Positions 23,985 to 32,591 of a stretch of DNA of 64,000 nt are shown here, one piece after another. This DNA is from Candidatus Sericytochromatia bacterium. Its GTDB lineage: Bacteria; Cyanobacteriota; Sericytochromatia; S15B-MN24; JAQBPE01. Both the position numbers and the translations under genes were made by a program. The stretch is taken from positions 1 through 64,000 of the forward strand of contig JAYKJB010000032.1 in assembly GCA_035285325.1 (NCBI GenBank), in the 5' to 3' direction. The notes beneath the pieces were generated by a model. The model was not told the origin of the DNA, did not search any database, and saw only the letters and a list, made by a program, of their open reading frames with translations. Position 1 is the stretch's first letter. Each line of letters opens with the position of its first letter.

Positions 23985-24834
23985 GCGGTTTGCGCGCGAA
24001 GAACAGGGTCGTCAGCGGTTGGGTGTGGTTCGGACGGCGGGTCAGCGCAAAGGCGGAGGTCAACAGGTCCTTCAGGGCCTCTTCCGTCAGATGGCGCTTC
24101 AGCTGGCCTCCCGTGGCCACCGAGACGGTGCCGGTTTCTTCCGAGACCACGATGGCGATCGCATCCGAAGTCTCCGTCAAACCAATGGCCGCGCGGTGGC
24201 GCGTCCCTACCTGGCGTTTGCCGGCAGGGCCCGAACGGCGCAGGCCCTCCGACAGGGGCAGGACGGCCCCGGCCGCCGCGATGCGATCGCCCTGGATGAT
24301 CACGGCGCCGTCGTGCAAGGGGGTATTGGGAACGAAAATCGTGCTGAGCAGGTCGGTCGTCACCATCGCATCCAGCGGCGTACCCGTCTCGATGAATTCG
24401 GTCAGGCCCGTCGTCCGTTCGAGGATGATCAGGGCCCCGATCTTCTGGCGGGACAGATACCGCACCGCGCCCTGAATCTCGTCGAGCACCTTGGGGGCGC
24501 TGGCGCTGCGCCGCTGAAACAGATCCCCTCCCCGGAAGATTTCACCCTGTCCGATGTGGGCCAGCGCCCGCCGCAGTTCGGGTTGAAACACGACGGGAAT
24601 GGCGACGATGATCATGGTCGCCATGCTCTGCACCAGCCAGGTGATCGTGTTCAGTTCCAGCGCGTGGCTGACCAGATAGGCCAGCAGCAGCAGCAGCATC
24701 CCTCTCAGCAACTGGACGGCGCGCGTGCCTTTGATGAGCAGGAAGAAACGGTACAGGACGAAACTGACCAGCAGGATATCGAGCAAATCCTGCCAGCGGA
24801 TGCCGGTCAAAAATCGGGTGAGCTCCGGCGTCAC
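23953..24834 (-). CDS. cdaA: Diadenylate cyclase CdaA
   Basis: It makes the second messenger c-di-AMP from two ATP. Three N-terminal membrane helices (about 17-34, 40-58, 66-83) precede the DisA_N/DAC domain. The catalytic motifs DGA (175-177, in TPLHDGAVII) and RHR (212-214, in GTRHRAAIGL) are intact. The 293-residue length fits CdaA. Its start overlaps the lysA stop by four bases (ATGA), and its end overlaps the ybbR gene. No c-di-AMP phosphodiesterase lies in the window. Confidence 0.96.
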   Translation of the reverse strand: MTPELTRFLTGIRWQDLLDILLVSFVLYRFFLLIKGTRAVQLLRGMLLLLLAYLVSHALELNTITWLVQSMATMIIVAIPVVFQPELRRALAHIGQGEIFRGGDLFQRRSASAPKVLDEIQGAVRYLSRQKIGALIILERTTGLTEFIETGTPLDAMVTTDLLSTIFVPNTPLHDGAVIIQGDRIAAAGAVLPLSEGLRRSGPAGKRQVGTRHRAAIGLTETSDAIAIVVSEETGTVSVATGGQLKRHLTEEALKDLLTSAFALTRRPNHTQPLTTLFFARKPHATDELSPTN

Positions 24835-26189
24835 GCGGATGTCCCCCTGAGGCGGGCCGGGAGCCGATCCAGGCGCACCAGGTCATCCAGGCTTTCCCGC
24901 GCGGCAATCAGGTCCGCGCGGCCGTCCGATACGAGCAGCACAGCGGGACGCCCGACCCGATTGTACTGGCTGGCCATGGCGTAGGTGTATGCCCCGGTCC
25001 CATACACGGCCAGCAGGTCGCCTGCCACCAGGGGCGGCAGGTCCACGTCGCTCAGCAAGATGTCGCCACTTTCACAATAGCGTCCCGCAATCGTCACCCG
25101 CTCGCCTCCCGGTCGAGCTGTGCCGGCCGGCTCGGCTGTATAGCGGGCGCCATAGGTGATCGGTCGAGGGTTGTCTCCCATGCCCCCGTCGACGGCCACG
25201 TAGGTCCGGATCCCCGGCACTTCCTTGCGCGCACCCACCCGATAGAGCGTGACGCCCGCGCTGCCTACGATCGACCGGCCGGGCTCCAGCACCAGCCGGG
25301 GAGGGGGATAGTCTGCCCGCGCACAAGCGTCCAGGACCGCCCGACAGAGTCGCTCCACCACCGCCGCGATTGCGGGGGGGCCATCCGCGTCGGTGTAGAC
25401 GATCCCGAGCCCGCCCCCCAGGTCCAGTTCGGTGGCGGTCAGCCCGTGGCGTTCACGAATCTCCACCAGCAACCCGACCATCACCTCTGCGGTGGTGTCG
25501 AAGGCCTGAGCATCAAAAATTTGGGAACCGATGTGGGCTTGCAGCCCAAGCCACGCCACGTGCGTTTGACCCTTGAGCCATTCGAGGGCGGTGTCGAGCT
25601 GACCGCTCTTGAGGTCGAGTCCGAATTTGGAATCCTCCTGGCCCGTCCGGATGAATTCGTGCGTATGGGCCTCGATGCCTGGCGCCACCCGCAGCAACAC
25701 CCGGGTGGTGCAGTCGGTTTCGTGGGCCAGCGCGATCAGCGTCTGGAGTTCGTCCAGATTGTCGACATTGATGCGTCCCACCTGACCCTGCAGCGCACTC
25801 CGCAACTCCTCGCGGGTCTTGTTGTTGCCCTGCAGCACGCACGCGGCGGCCGGCACCCCGGCCGTCAGGGCGGTATGGAGCTCGCCCGCCGACACCACAT
25901 CCAGGCCCAGTCCCTCCTGGTGGACCAGGGCGTGAATCGCTTGCAAGGCCAGGGCCTTGCTGGCATAAAGGACGCGTCCGCCCGGGGGGTAATGGGCGGC
26001 CAGGGCCGTCGTGTAGGCCCGGCACGCCTCGCGCAGGGTTTGCTCATCCAGGACCAGCAGAGGCGTGCCGTGAGCGGCCGCCAGGTCTTCCGCCCGGCAA
26101 CCGCCCAGCAGCAACTCACCGGCCGCGGAGCGCTGGGCGGAGAGCGGGCGAAGTTGCGTGTTGGGGGCGGTGCACGGGGAGGCCATCAT
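24831..26189 (-). CDS. lysA: Diaminopimelate decarboxylase
   Basis: This PLP enzyme performs the last step of lysine synthesis and drains meso-diaminopimelate, the peptidoglycan precursor. The PLP lysine is in VLYASKALALQAI. Further motifs are ELDLGGGLGIVYTDAD, LVLEPGRSIVGSAG and GRYCESGDILLSD. The conserved start of the family (LRPLSAQRSAAGELLLGGC) begins near residue 13 from the ATG at 26189, so the 35 further in-frame codons upstream are probably not translated. It heads a six-gene minus-strand run. Confidence 0.94.
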   Translation of the reverse strand: MMASPCTAPNTQLRPLSAQRSAAGELLLGGCRAEDLAAAHGTPLLVLDEQTLREACRAYTTALAAHYPPGGRVLYASKALALQAIHALVHQEGLGLDVVSAGELHTALTAGVPAAACVLQGNNKTREELRSALQGQVGRINVDNLDELQTLIALAHETDCTTRVLLRVAPGIEAHTHEFIRTGQEDSKFGLDLKSGQLDTALEWLKGQTHVAWLGLQAHIGSQIFDAQAFDTTAEVMVGLLVEIRERHGLTATELDLGGGLGIVYTDADGPPAIAAVVERLCRAVLDACARADYPPPRLVLEPGRSIVGSAGVTLYRVGARKEVPGIRTYVAVDGGMGDNPRPITYGARYTAEPAGTARPGGERVTIAGRYCESGDILLSDVDLPPLVAGDLLAVYGTGAYTYAMASQYNRVGRPAVLLVSDGRADLIAARESLDDLVRLDRLPARLRGTSA

Positions 26190-26374
26190 GTCGCGATTCC
26201 GGCTGGACCAGCTACGTCGAGGGTGAGCCTGCGTCGCGATGTTCGTCATGGGGCGGTGGCCACGCGCGCGCGTATCGTGAGCGAGGGAAGGCAAGGCTGA
26301 GCGACGTTTTTCCGCGGTCGCCGTCGGCCCCCATTGGCCTGCACGACCCCGGCAGAGAAACGCTTCCCGCGTGA

Positions 26375-26383
26375 ATTATATCA
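26375..26383 (-). promoter_or_regulatory. Extended -10 promoter for the lysA run
   Basis: On the minus strand TGATATAAT is a perfect extended -10 (TG-N-TATAAT). No good -35 is needed for that class and none is seen at 17 bases. It would give a leader of about 180 bases before lysA. I see no lysine riboswitch in that leader. Confidence 0.55.
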
Positions 26384-26434
26384 CAATGTGGGCGCAATGA
26401 ATGCACGCCCGGCGCTGCTCAGGGCGAGTTGCTT

Positions 26435-26463
26435 TTGACATTTCCGCCTTGCCCCGCTAAAAC
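26435..26463 (+). promoter_or_regulatory. Sigma-70-type promoter of ribH
   Basis: A perfect -35 TTGACA (26435-26440), a 17-base spacer and -10 TAAAAC (26458-26463), about 60 bases before ribH. Confidence 0.75.
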
Positions 26464-26483
26464 GGAAGACGCCGATCCCGTGC

Positions 26484-26505
26484 CGGCCGTCCCAGGAGAC
26501 GGCCA
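26484..26505 (+). promoter_or_regulatory. Leader hairpin before ribH
   Basis: GGCCGTC (26485-26491) pairs with GACGGCC (26498-26504). It lies between the promoter and the GGAG ribosome-binding site (about 26515), with no T-run. It does not look like an FMN riboswitch. Confidence 0.4.
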
Positions 26506-26523
26506 GATTCGCCAGGAGTTCCG

Positions 26524-27024
26524 ATGAATCACATCCATGGACATCTCGTCGTCGAGCCCGGCACGCGCTTCGCGGTCGTGATGGCGAGATTCAACGAACT
26601 GATCGGCAATCGCTTGTTGTCGGGCTTTGAGGACGCCATCGTGCGCCACGGCGGGGAGGCGGCCAGCATTGACGTTTACTGGGTGCCAGGTGCCTTCGAG
26701 ATCCCCTTGATGGCCCAGACCGCGGCAGAGTCCGGTCGCTATGGGGCGGTGGCCGCGCTGGGTGCCGTCATCCGGGGCGCCACCCCGCACTTCGATTACG
26801 TGGCTGGCGAGGCTGCGAAAGGCATCCAGGCGGCGGCCCTGAGTACCGGAACGCCGGTCGTGTTCGGGGTCCTGACCACGGACACCATCGAACAGGCGAT
26901 CGAGCGGGCGGGGACCAAGGGGGGCAACAAGGGCTGGGAGGCCGGCATGACCGCCATCGAAATGGCCAACATGATGCGGGCCGTGCGCGCCGCGAGCCCC
27001 TCGGCGGTTCGCAGCAACGCCTGA
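26524..27024 (+). CDS. ribH: 6,7-dimethyl-8-ribityllumazine synthase
   Basis: This is the penultimate enzyme of riboflavin synthesis. It condenses the ribityl pyrimidine with 3,4-dihydroxy-2-butanone 4-phosphate and usually forms a 60-mer or pentamer. Motifs are [53 protein letters not shown]-type segment and [19 protein letters not shown]. The 166-residue length is typical. No other rib genes are adjacent. It has its own promoter and GGAG five bases before the ATG. Confidence 0.96.
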   Translation: MNHIHGHLVVEPGTRFAVVMARFNELIGNRLLSGFEDAIVRHGGEAASIDVYWVPGAFEIPLMAQTAAESGRYGAVAALGAVIRGATPHFDYVAGEAAKGIQAAALSTGTPVVFGVLTTDTIEQAIERAGTKGGNKGWEAGMTAIEMANMMRAVRAASPSAVRSNA

Positions 27025-27100
27025 TTCTTGTGGTAGATGTACCTGGTGAGCCAGTCGGAGGCCGGTCCGTCGGTTTGCCCAAGCAGGGGAGATGTGGGCC

Positions 27101-27970
27101 ATGATCCGGGACCATCTCGTGAAAGCCACCGCCGCCGGCGGACGCATCCGCGCCGTCGCGATCCGGACCACCGACCTTGCCGAAGAGGCGCGGGAACGGC
27201 ATGACCTCTCCCCGACCGCCGCTGCGGCGATGGGCAAGGTGATGACCGGGGCGCTGTTGCTGGCCTCCACCCTGCGCAAATCGGGCCGTCTGAACGTGCG
27301 GTTGGTGGGGGGCGGTCCGATCGGCGGCATCTTCGTCGATGCCGGCACCGACGGCACGGTACGTGGCTACGTCGGCAATGCCGGGGTTGACCTGCCTGCC
27401 CGGGCGGACGGTCACCTTGACGTCGGGGGGGCGGTCGGACGCGACGGCCATCTCAGCGTGACCTACGACCTCGGTCGCCGCCCCTACACCGGGACGGTGG
27501 CCCTGGTGAGTGGCGAGATTGCCGACGACATCACCGCCTACCTGGCACACTCCGAGCAGATCCCCTCAGCCGTCTCCTTGGGCATCTTCGTGGAGCGCGG
27601 GCGGGTGGTCAGTGCGGGGGGATTGCTGGTTCAGTTGCTGCCGGATGCGGGCGATGAAATTGCTGAACGCCTGGAGGCCGCCATCCGAGCCTTGCCCCCC
27701 TATTCCGCGATGGACAAGGAGCACATGTCGCTGGTCCAGGTGCTGGAGACTGCCCTGGACGGCTTCAAGGTCGATATTCTGCAGGAGGACCATCTGGTCC
27801 GCTTTGCCTGCCCGTGTGACTTGGAACGTGTGCTGACGGCCATCCGACTGCTGGGAGAGGCTGAAATCCGCGACATGATCGACGTGGATGGGAAAGCGGA
27901 GGTTCGCTGCCATTTTTGCGGCAGCAAATATCAGCTGAGCCGGGAAGACCTCGAACGTCTTGTCTCGTGA
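27101..27970 (+). CDS. hslO: Hsp33 redox-regulated chaperone
   Basis: This holdase chaperone is switched on by oxidation and unfolding of a zinc centre. The zinc cysteines are present as CPC in FACPCDLERV and CHFC in RCHFCGSKYQL near the C terminus. The core has GALLLASTLRKSGRLNVRLVGGG-like and VSGEIADDITAYLAHSEQIPSA segments typical of the family. The ATG at 27101 follows CAGGGGAG at about nine bases; an ATG three codons earlier is too close to that site. About 290 residues. It adds to the oxidative-stress theme with tpx and ovoA. Confidence 0.95.
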   Translation: MIRDHLVKATAAGGRIRAVAIRTTDLAEEARERHDLSPTAAAAMGKVMTGALLLASTLRKSGRLNVRLVGGGPIGGIFVDAGTDGTVRGYVGNAGVDLPARADGHLDVGGAVGRDGHLSVTYDLGRRPYTGTVALVSGEIADDITAYLAHSEQIPSAVSLGIFVERGRVVSAGGLLVQLLPDAGDEIAERLEAAIRALPPYSAMDKEHMSLVQVLETALDGFKVDILQEDHLVRFACPCDLERVLTAIRLLGEAEIRDMIDVDGKAEVRCHFCGSKYQLSREDLERLVS

Positions 27971-28018
27971 GCGGAGCTCATCCGCGAAGGGGGAGCCACC
28001 CGCGCGCTCCCAAAGGAA

Positions 28019-28045
28019 AACGCCCGAGTGAAGCACTCGGGCGTT
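28019..28045 (+). terminator. Shared bidirectional terminator, hslO / rpmB
   Basis: A 12-bp stem AACGCCCGAGTG / CACTCGGGCGTT with an AAG loop lies between the convergent hslO and rpmB genes. On the minus strand it is followed by TTCC after GTTTT, on the plus strand by a short TT, so it should work best for rpmB. Confidence 0.8.
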
Positions 28046-28065
28046 CTGGATGCAAGGGTCTGAGT

Positions 28066-28260
28066 TCAGACGGCGCGGGTGATCTTGCCGGCCTTCAGGC
28101 AGGACGTGCACACCTTGACGCGCCGAACGAGACCGGGCTTGATTTGAGCCCGCACGGTCTGCAGGTTGGGCATAAAGCGACGCTTGGTATGCACCATGGA
28201 GTGACTCACGTTGTGGCCGGTCGTAGGACCCTTTGCGCAGACATCACAGCGCTGGGACAT
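28066..28260 (-). CDS. rpmB: 50S ribosomal protein L28
   Basis: A 64-residue L28 with [20 protein letters not shown] at the start and [23 protein letters not shown] later. The two cysteine pairs (CxxC, CxxC) mark the zinc-binding form. A GGAGG ribosome-binding site, its own promoter and a terminator make it a single-gene unit. Confidence 0.97.
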   Translation of the reverse strand: MSQRCDVCAKGPTTGHNVSHSMVHTKRRFMPNLQTVRAQIKPGLVRRVKVCTSCLKAGKITRAV

Positions 28261-28321
28261 GGGGATGGACCTCCGGAGAATTCATAGACAGACGGGTTGG
28301 CGCGCAATGGCACGAACTTCG

Positions 28322-28350
28322 AATATACCACGCAGGCGGGCTTCTGGCAA
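28322..28350 (-). promoter_or_regulatory. Sigma-70-type promoter of rpmB
   Basis: On the minus strand TTGCCA (28350-28345), a 17-base spacer and TATATT (28327-28322). It lies about 60 bases before rpmB, within the 5' region shared with the divergent coaX. Confidence 0.7.
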
Positions 28351-28387
28351 CCAATTGGGGGCTGATGGCCTCGCCGAGGACACGCCC

Positions 28388-29098
28388 GTGATCGCGGTGA
28401 ACATTGGCAACACCCACGTTCGCTGGATCTGCTACGCGGGCGATCGCCCCCTTCAGTCCGGACGTCTGACCCAGGCCGAAGCGCTGGCCGGGTGCCCGAG
28501 CTTGCCCCCGGGCCGAATCGCCCTCGTCTCGGTGGTTCCGCAACTGGCGGCAACTTGGGTGGCTGCATGGGAGGCGCAGGGAAGAGACCTGTTCGTCTTG
28601 CACGGGGGCCTGTCGCTCGGCCTGACGATTGCCTATGACCCTCCGCAATCGCTGGGCGCCGACCGACTGGCCAATGCCGTGGCGCTGCGGCATCACTTCG
28701 GCGCCGGCATCGTGATCGATGCCGGTACGGCCGCCACCTTGACCGTGGTCGACGCCGCAGGCGGGTTGCTCGGAGGGGCCATCCTGCCGGGGCTACAAAC
28801 CGCTCGGGACGCCCTGGCCAGCCGAACCGCTCAATTGCCGAGGGTGGAGCTGGCTGCCCCGGTTCGTCTGATTGGCGCCAGTACGGAGGCTGCCATTCAG
28901 GCGGGGATCGTGGCGGGCCACGTCGGGGCCCTGCGTCATCTGGTGAGGGGCATGCAAGCAGAGGCCCCCTCCGCCCGTGCGCTGGTGCTGACGGGTGGGG
29001 GGGCCGCCCTGCTGGCGCCTCTGATGCCGGAAGCGCGCTGGGAACCGGACTGGACCCTGGAGGGGGCCCGTCTGGCCCTGCTCAACGCAGGTAGTTGA
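28388..29098 (+). CDS. coaX: Type III pantothenate kinase
   Basis: It phosphorylates pantothenate in the first step of coenzyme A synthesis. The ASKHA-type fold is shown by VIAVNIGNTHVRW (phosphate 1), LGADRLANAVAL, IVIDAGTAATLTVVD and LGGAILPGLQTARDAL. The start is GTG at 28388, directly before the first strand, with GAGGA about nine bases upstream, giving 236 residues, slightly short for CoaX. An ATG at 28307 is an alternative without a ribosome-binding site. Its 3' end overlaps the convergent pucR-like gene by 17 bases. Confidence 0.93.
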   Translation: MIAVNIGNTHVRWICYAGDRPLQSGRLTQAEALAGCPSLPPGRIALVSVVPQLAATWVAAWEAQGRDLFVLHGGLSLGLTIAYDPPQSLGADRLANAVALRHHFGAGIVIDAGTAATLTVVDAAGGLLGGAILPGLQTARDALASRTAQLPRVELAAPVRLIGASTEAAIQAGIVAGHVGALRHLVRGMQAEAPSARALVLTGGGAALLAPLMPEARWEPDWTLEGARLALLNAGS

Positions 29099-30839
29099 TC
29101 ACCTGATTCATCTTCAAGCCCAGATGCAGCATGAGCCGATTTTCGGCGTCGTCGAGGTCGATCTCGGTGATGTCTCGAATGCGTTCAAGCCTGTATTTCA
29201 GGGTGTTGCGATGGATGAACAGCTTGGTGGACGTTTCGGTCAGGTTGCCATTGCATTCCAGAAAGGCGGCGATGGTCTTGACCAGTTCCTTGTCAGTTTG
29301 CTGGTTGTAATCGATCAGGCGTTGTAGCGGCTCGCAGAAGAAATCGTGGGGGTTCTGACTCTGGGCGAACTGTAACAGCATCCGGTAAATGCCGAGCTCC
29401 GAGAAGAACGTGACCTGTCCAGGGCCGTGGGTATGCCGGCCGATTTTGAGGGCGTGCTGCGCCTCCTTGAAGCTCTGGGGGATGTCCAGCAGGCTCTCGT
29501 TCTGCCGCCCCACGCCGATCGACACGCTCCAGCCGTTGCCCGAGCCGGCAATCTTCTTGTGGATCGCATCGGTCAGTTGCTGAAGTTTCTCCGCGCTGGG
29601 CTGACCATCTTTCAGGGGATACAGGATGGTGGCGCCTTGCGGTTGATTGACGACCACCGCCTGGCGAAAACTCAGCAGGGCGTGAAGCATCGCGATCAGG
29701 CGCTGGACCTCCTCGGCTTGCACCTCCTGCAAGGGCTGGCCGTCGAATTCGAGGCTGACCACCCAGTAGGCGGCGTTCAGCGGATAGCCCAGGTAGGTGG
29801 CGCGTCGCCTCAGCGTCTCCATGGTGGCTGGGCTGTTGGCGAGGAGCAGGTCGCGAAAAAAGTCGCGCTTCAGCTTCTGCTCGGATTCGCTGGCCCCCCT
29901 CTGCTTGAGCAGCTCAAGCGCCACCGCGAGGGCCCCTTCGGCCACCTGGGCGAGGCTGCTGGCATCGAGGCTGTGGCCATCCAGGACCGACAGATAGCCG
30001 CAGACCTCGCCGTGAATCAGCAAGGGGTGAATCACGCGGCTTGCCTCGCCCGCCGCGCGCCCCGTGGTGGTCACCACCTGCCGCTGCTTGCGCAGGGCCT
30101 GCAGGGTTCCGTCGGCCTCCCAGGCTTGAATGACCTGGACCGGGGTGCCCTTGTTGGCGACCAGTTCGTCAATGGTCGGCTCGTGGCCTGTCCCTGCCTG
30201 AGCCACCGCCAGCAGGTTGAACTGCTTGTCCTCCACCACCACGCTGCGGTTGACTTGCCTGGCCAGGGTTCGCGCCAGGGCATCACAGCCGGACCCATCG
30301 AGCACCTGTTCCAGCAGACGGCGCTGAAGCCCGTTCTGACGTGAGGGCGCCGCCGGACCATCCAGCGCCGTTTGCAGGGCGAGCATCACCTCGAGCAAGG
30401 CCCCGGGATTGGACAGCACCAGCAGGGGAAATTCCAGCGATTCCGCCAGCGTCAGCGCTTCCTGAGGCACCAGCTTGATGCTCGCGCCGGCGAGCAGCAC
30501 CAGGCCGGCCGCCCCCGCCTGCGCCAGTCCTCGGATGAAGTCGAGCCAGTGCCCCGGCGAATCGCTCCAGTTGGCGCCGGTGCTGAGGACCAGTTCGCCG
30601 CCTCGGAGCCAGGGGCTCACCTCGCTGGCCTCCAAGCTGACGATGCCCTGCACCGCGCGCCCGAGACCATTTTCTCCCGCGAGCAGGGAAGCCGCCTGAA
30701 GCGGCGGTCGTTGACGCAGTCCAGCCAGACTCGTGACGGCGCCAATGGCCAGCGAGATGGACGCTTCGGGAGGCTGGGCCAAGGCCGCGTCGGCCGGTTG
30801 GACGCAAGGAGCCTCAGCAGGCAAGAGACTGTGGTTCAT
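29082..30839 (-). CDS. PucR family transcriptional regulator
   Basis: A 585-residue regulator. The N-terminal PucR ligand domain (about 35-165) has RGGELVLSTGANW and GAAGLVLLAGASI. A middle GAF-like or GGDEF-like segment includes VSIGVGRQNESLLDI. The C-terminal HTH is of the PucR type: LVKTIAAFLECNGNLTETST, LFIHRNTLKYRLERI. PucR proteins control purine, amino-acid or other catabolic genes; no such target lies nearby. AAGGAGGG is eight bases before the ATG. An 8-bp hairpin at 30871-30890 lies in its 5' region. Confidence 0.9.
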   Translation of the reverse strand: MNHSLLPAEAPCVQPADAALAQPPEASISLAIGAVTSLAGLRQRPPLQAASLLAGENGLGRAVQGIVSLEASEVSPWLRGGELVLSTGANWSDSPGHWLDFIRGLAQAGAAGLVLLAGASIKLVPQEALTLAESLEFPLLVLSNPGALLEVMLALQTALDGPAAPSRQNGLQRRLLEQVLDGSGCDALARTLARQVNRSVVVEDKQFNLLAVAQAGTGHEPTIDELVANKGTPVQVIQAWEADGTLQALRKQRQVVTTTGRAAGEASRVIHPLLIHGEVCGYLSVLDGHSLDASSLAQVAEGALAVALELLKQRGASESEQKLKRDFFRDLLLANSPATMETLRRRATYLGYPLNAAYWVVSLEFDGQPLQEVQAEEVQRLIAMLHALLSFRQAVVVNQPQGATILYPLKDGQPSAEKLQQLTDAIHKKIAGSGNGWSVSIGVGRQNESLLDIPQSFKEAQHALKIGRHTHGPGQVTFFSELGIYRMLLQFAQSQNPHDFFCEPLQRLIDYNQQTDKELVKTIAAFLECNGNLTETSTKLFIHRNTLKYRLERIRDITEIDLDDAENRLMLHLGLKMNQVINYLR

Positions 30840-30870
30840 GGGGCGTGCCCTCCTTGGACAAACGGAAAGG

Positions 30871-30890
30871 GAAGCGCAAAAATGCGCTTC
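30871..30890. promoter_or_regulatory. Perfect palindrome before the PucR gene
   Basis: GAAGCGCA-AAAA-TGCGCTTC, 8-bp arms with a 4-base centre, 32 bases upstream of the start codon. It could be an autoregulatory operator or an RNA hairpin. It shares the core GCGCA-N4-TGCGC with 12501-12520. Confidence 0.45.
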
Positions 30891-31081
30891 TCCGCTTGAT
30901 CTGAGCGAATTGGGGGTGGCAACTGGGGCTAGCTTAATATAACTTTACAAACAAGGCAAGCCTTTGTCGTAAAGAGGGCTAAAAGCCTTTTGCTGTGTCC
31001 GTTTTACGGGTTATCAGGTGGGCGGCGCGCTCGCACCTGCCGGGCCAACCCGGGGCCAGTACTCGGCGGCGCGAGGGGGCC

Positions 31082-31753
31082 TCAATCGCGCCGAACGAGC
31101 AGGATGATCAGGGTGCTTGTAATGCTCAACGCCGCTGCCAGGGGCGGCAACAGGCGATACAGGTCCGGCGTCTCGACTTCGTTGACGCGAATCGTATCAC
31201 CATCCCCGATCCAGACGTTCTCCTCCAGCCGCCCGGCGAGCACTTGGGTCAGGTCCACCTGGCGCAAGGCCCCATTCGGGCGGACGATCAGGACGTCTTT
31301 CAGGTTCGCCCGCTGGGGATCATAGCCGCCACCCAGGGCGAGTGCCTGCAGCAAGCGAACGGGTTCCTTGATGGCATAGGTGCCCGGTTGCTTCACCAGG
31401 CCGACGACACTGAAGTGCAAGGGGCGGAATTGTTCCACGTTGATGACCACGTGAGGGTCGACGAAGAAGCGTCCGTAGGCTTTGGTCACCCGGTCGGTGA
31501 GCTGAGGCAGGGTCAGCCCGCCCGCCTGGACCTCGCCGATCAACGGAAAGCTGACGCGGCCATCGGGCCGGATCGGCTGGTCCTGCAGGGTGAGCTTCTC
31601 GTTCTCTACCACCTTGAGGTTGACCGAGTCGCCGTAACGCAACACATATTGCGGCTCCGCGGGACCATTGCCTTCCGCGTGGACCGGCGTGCCGCTCACG
31701 AGCAGACAAACCGCCAGCAGCAAACTCCACAGATGGGGGAAAGCACGGAACAT
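31082..31753 (-). CDS. Polysaccharide export protein (Wza/GumB-type), SLBB domain
   Basis: A 223-residue exported protein with a signal peptide (LWSLLLAVCLLVSGTPVHA). It has the Poly_export domain (YVLRYGDSVNLKVVENEKLT, RPDGRVSFPLIGEVQAGGLT) and an SLBB-like segment (FSVVGLVKQPGTYAIKEP). One C-terminal membrane helix (LAAALSITSTLIILLV) is unusual for outer-membrane Wza and suggests inner-membrane or periplasm-spanning placement. It is the last gene of the wzc-cpsB run, seven bases after the phosphatase. Confidence 0.9.
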   Translation of the reverse strand: MFRAFPHLWSLLLAVCLLVSGTPVHAEGNGPAEPQYVLRYGDSVNLKVVENEKLTLQDQPIRPDGRVSFPLIGEVQAGGLTLPQLTDRVTKAYGRFFVDPHVVINVEQFRPLHFSVVGLVKQPGTYAIKEPVRLLQALALGGGYDPQRANLKDVLIVRPNGALRQVDLTQVLAGRLEENVWIGDGDTIRVNEVETPDLYRLLPPLAAALSITSTLIILLVRRD

Positions 31754-31760
31754 GGGGATT

Positions 31761-32591
31761 TCAACTCCGTCTCAGGGGGCCGATCAGGCGTGCCAGCAGC
31801 GAGGGTGGTTTATCCGGCTCGACGGGTCGCGGACGCTGGATGGGATGTCCACGCAGCAGCGCGTCGGGGTTATGAAAGCGAATCGTCATGGCATTGTCGT
31901 CTCCCACCAGGGCGTGAAGGCGGGTGATGCCGTGCTCCAGCCCCTGGATGCGACGATCGAGATGGTGCGCGTCGGTGCCGAGAAAATGCACCAACCCGCG
32001 CTGCAGCAAGCCTTCCAGAAAGCCGACGGTGCGGTCCGCAGCAGCCCCAGCCAGCGTACACAGCGTGCCCTGGGTCAGGATGCCGCGTTCCAGCACCCAG
32101 CGCTCCAGCAGCTCCGGGTGACGCTGAAACAAGCCCTGGCGTTCCGGATGGGCGATGATCGGCGTGATGCCGGCTGCTTGCAGCTGGTCGAGTTGTTGTT
32201 CGAGCTGGGCGACCAGGGGCAGGCCAGGCGGCAATTCCACCAGCATGTGACGTCCTGCGTCGGCCAGGGTCAGCCAGGTCTCCGGGCGACAGCTGTCGGG
32301 GTCGAGCCTTACCTCGGCGCCAGGAATCAGCCTCAGTGAAATCCCCTGTTCGGCGAGCCAGGCCTGGGTCTCCGCGCAGGCTTGCACGATCGTCTCCCGG
32401 CGGTTGGGATACAGGTCCGCGTGGATATGGGGCGTCACGCAGACCTGCGTCAGGCCATAGGCGGCCAGGGCGCGTGCCAGGTCCAGGCACTCCTGACGCT
32501 CCTTGACGCCGTCGTCGAGAGCGGGCAGCAGGTGACAGTGCAAGTCGAGAGCGAGCAGCGGGAGAATGTCCCCGGCAGTCACGTCATCCAT
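31761..32591 (-). CDS. PHP-domain tyrosine-protein phosphatase (CpsB/CapC/YwqE type)
   Basis: It removes phosphate from the tyrosine cluster of the autokinase and so sets capsule assembly. It has the PHP metal motifs ALDLHCHLLPALDDGVK, CVTPHIHADLYPN, IPGAEVRL, IIAHPERQG and FLGTDAHHLDRR, all intact. The 276-residue length is typical. Its start overlaps the kinase gene by eight bases, and the export-protein gene follows by seven, so all three are one operon. Confidence 0.94.
   Translation of the reverse strand: MDDVTAGDILPLLALDLHCHLLPALDDGVKERQECLDLARALAAYGLTQVCVTPHIHADLYPNRRETIVQACAETQAWLAEQGISLRLIPGAEVRLDPDSCRPETWLTLADAGRHMLVELPPGLPLVAQLEQQLDQLQAAGITPIIAHPERQGLFQRHPELLERWVLERGILTQGTLCTLAGAAADRTVGFLEGLLQRGLVHFLGTDAHHLDRRIQGLEHGITRLHALVGDDNAMTIRFHNPDALLRGHPIQRPRPVEPDKPPSLLARLIGPLRRS

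Noticed and set aside
26190-26370. Possible lysine riboswitch in the long lysA leader
   Set aside because: The leader is long enough, but I see neither the conserved L-box core nor a terminator or sequestering hairpin.
26464-26523. Possible FMN riboswitch before ribH
   Set aside because: Only a simple 7-bp hairpin is present between promoter and start; the multi-helix FMN aptamer does not fit in about 60 bases.
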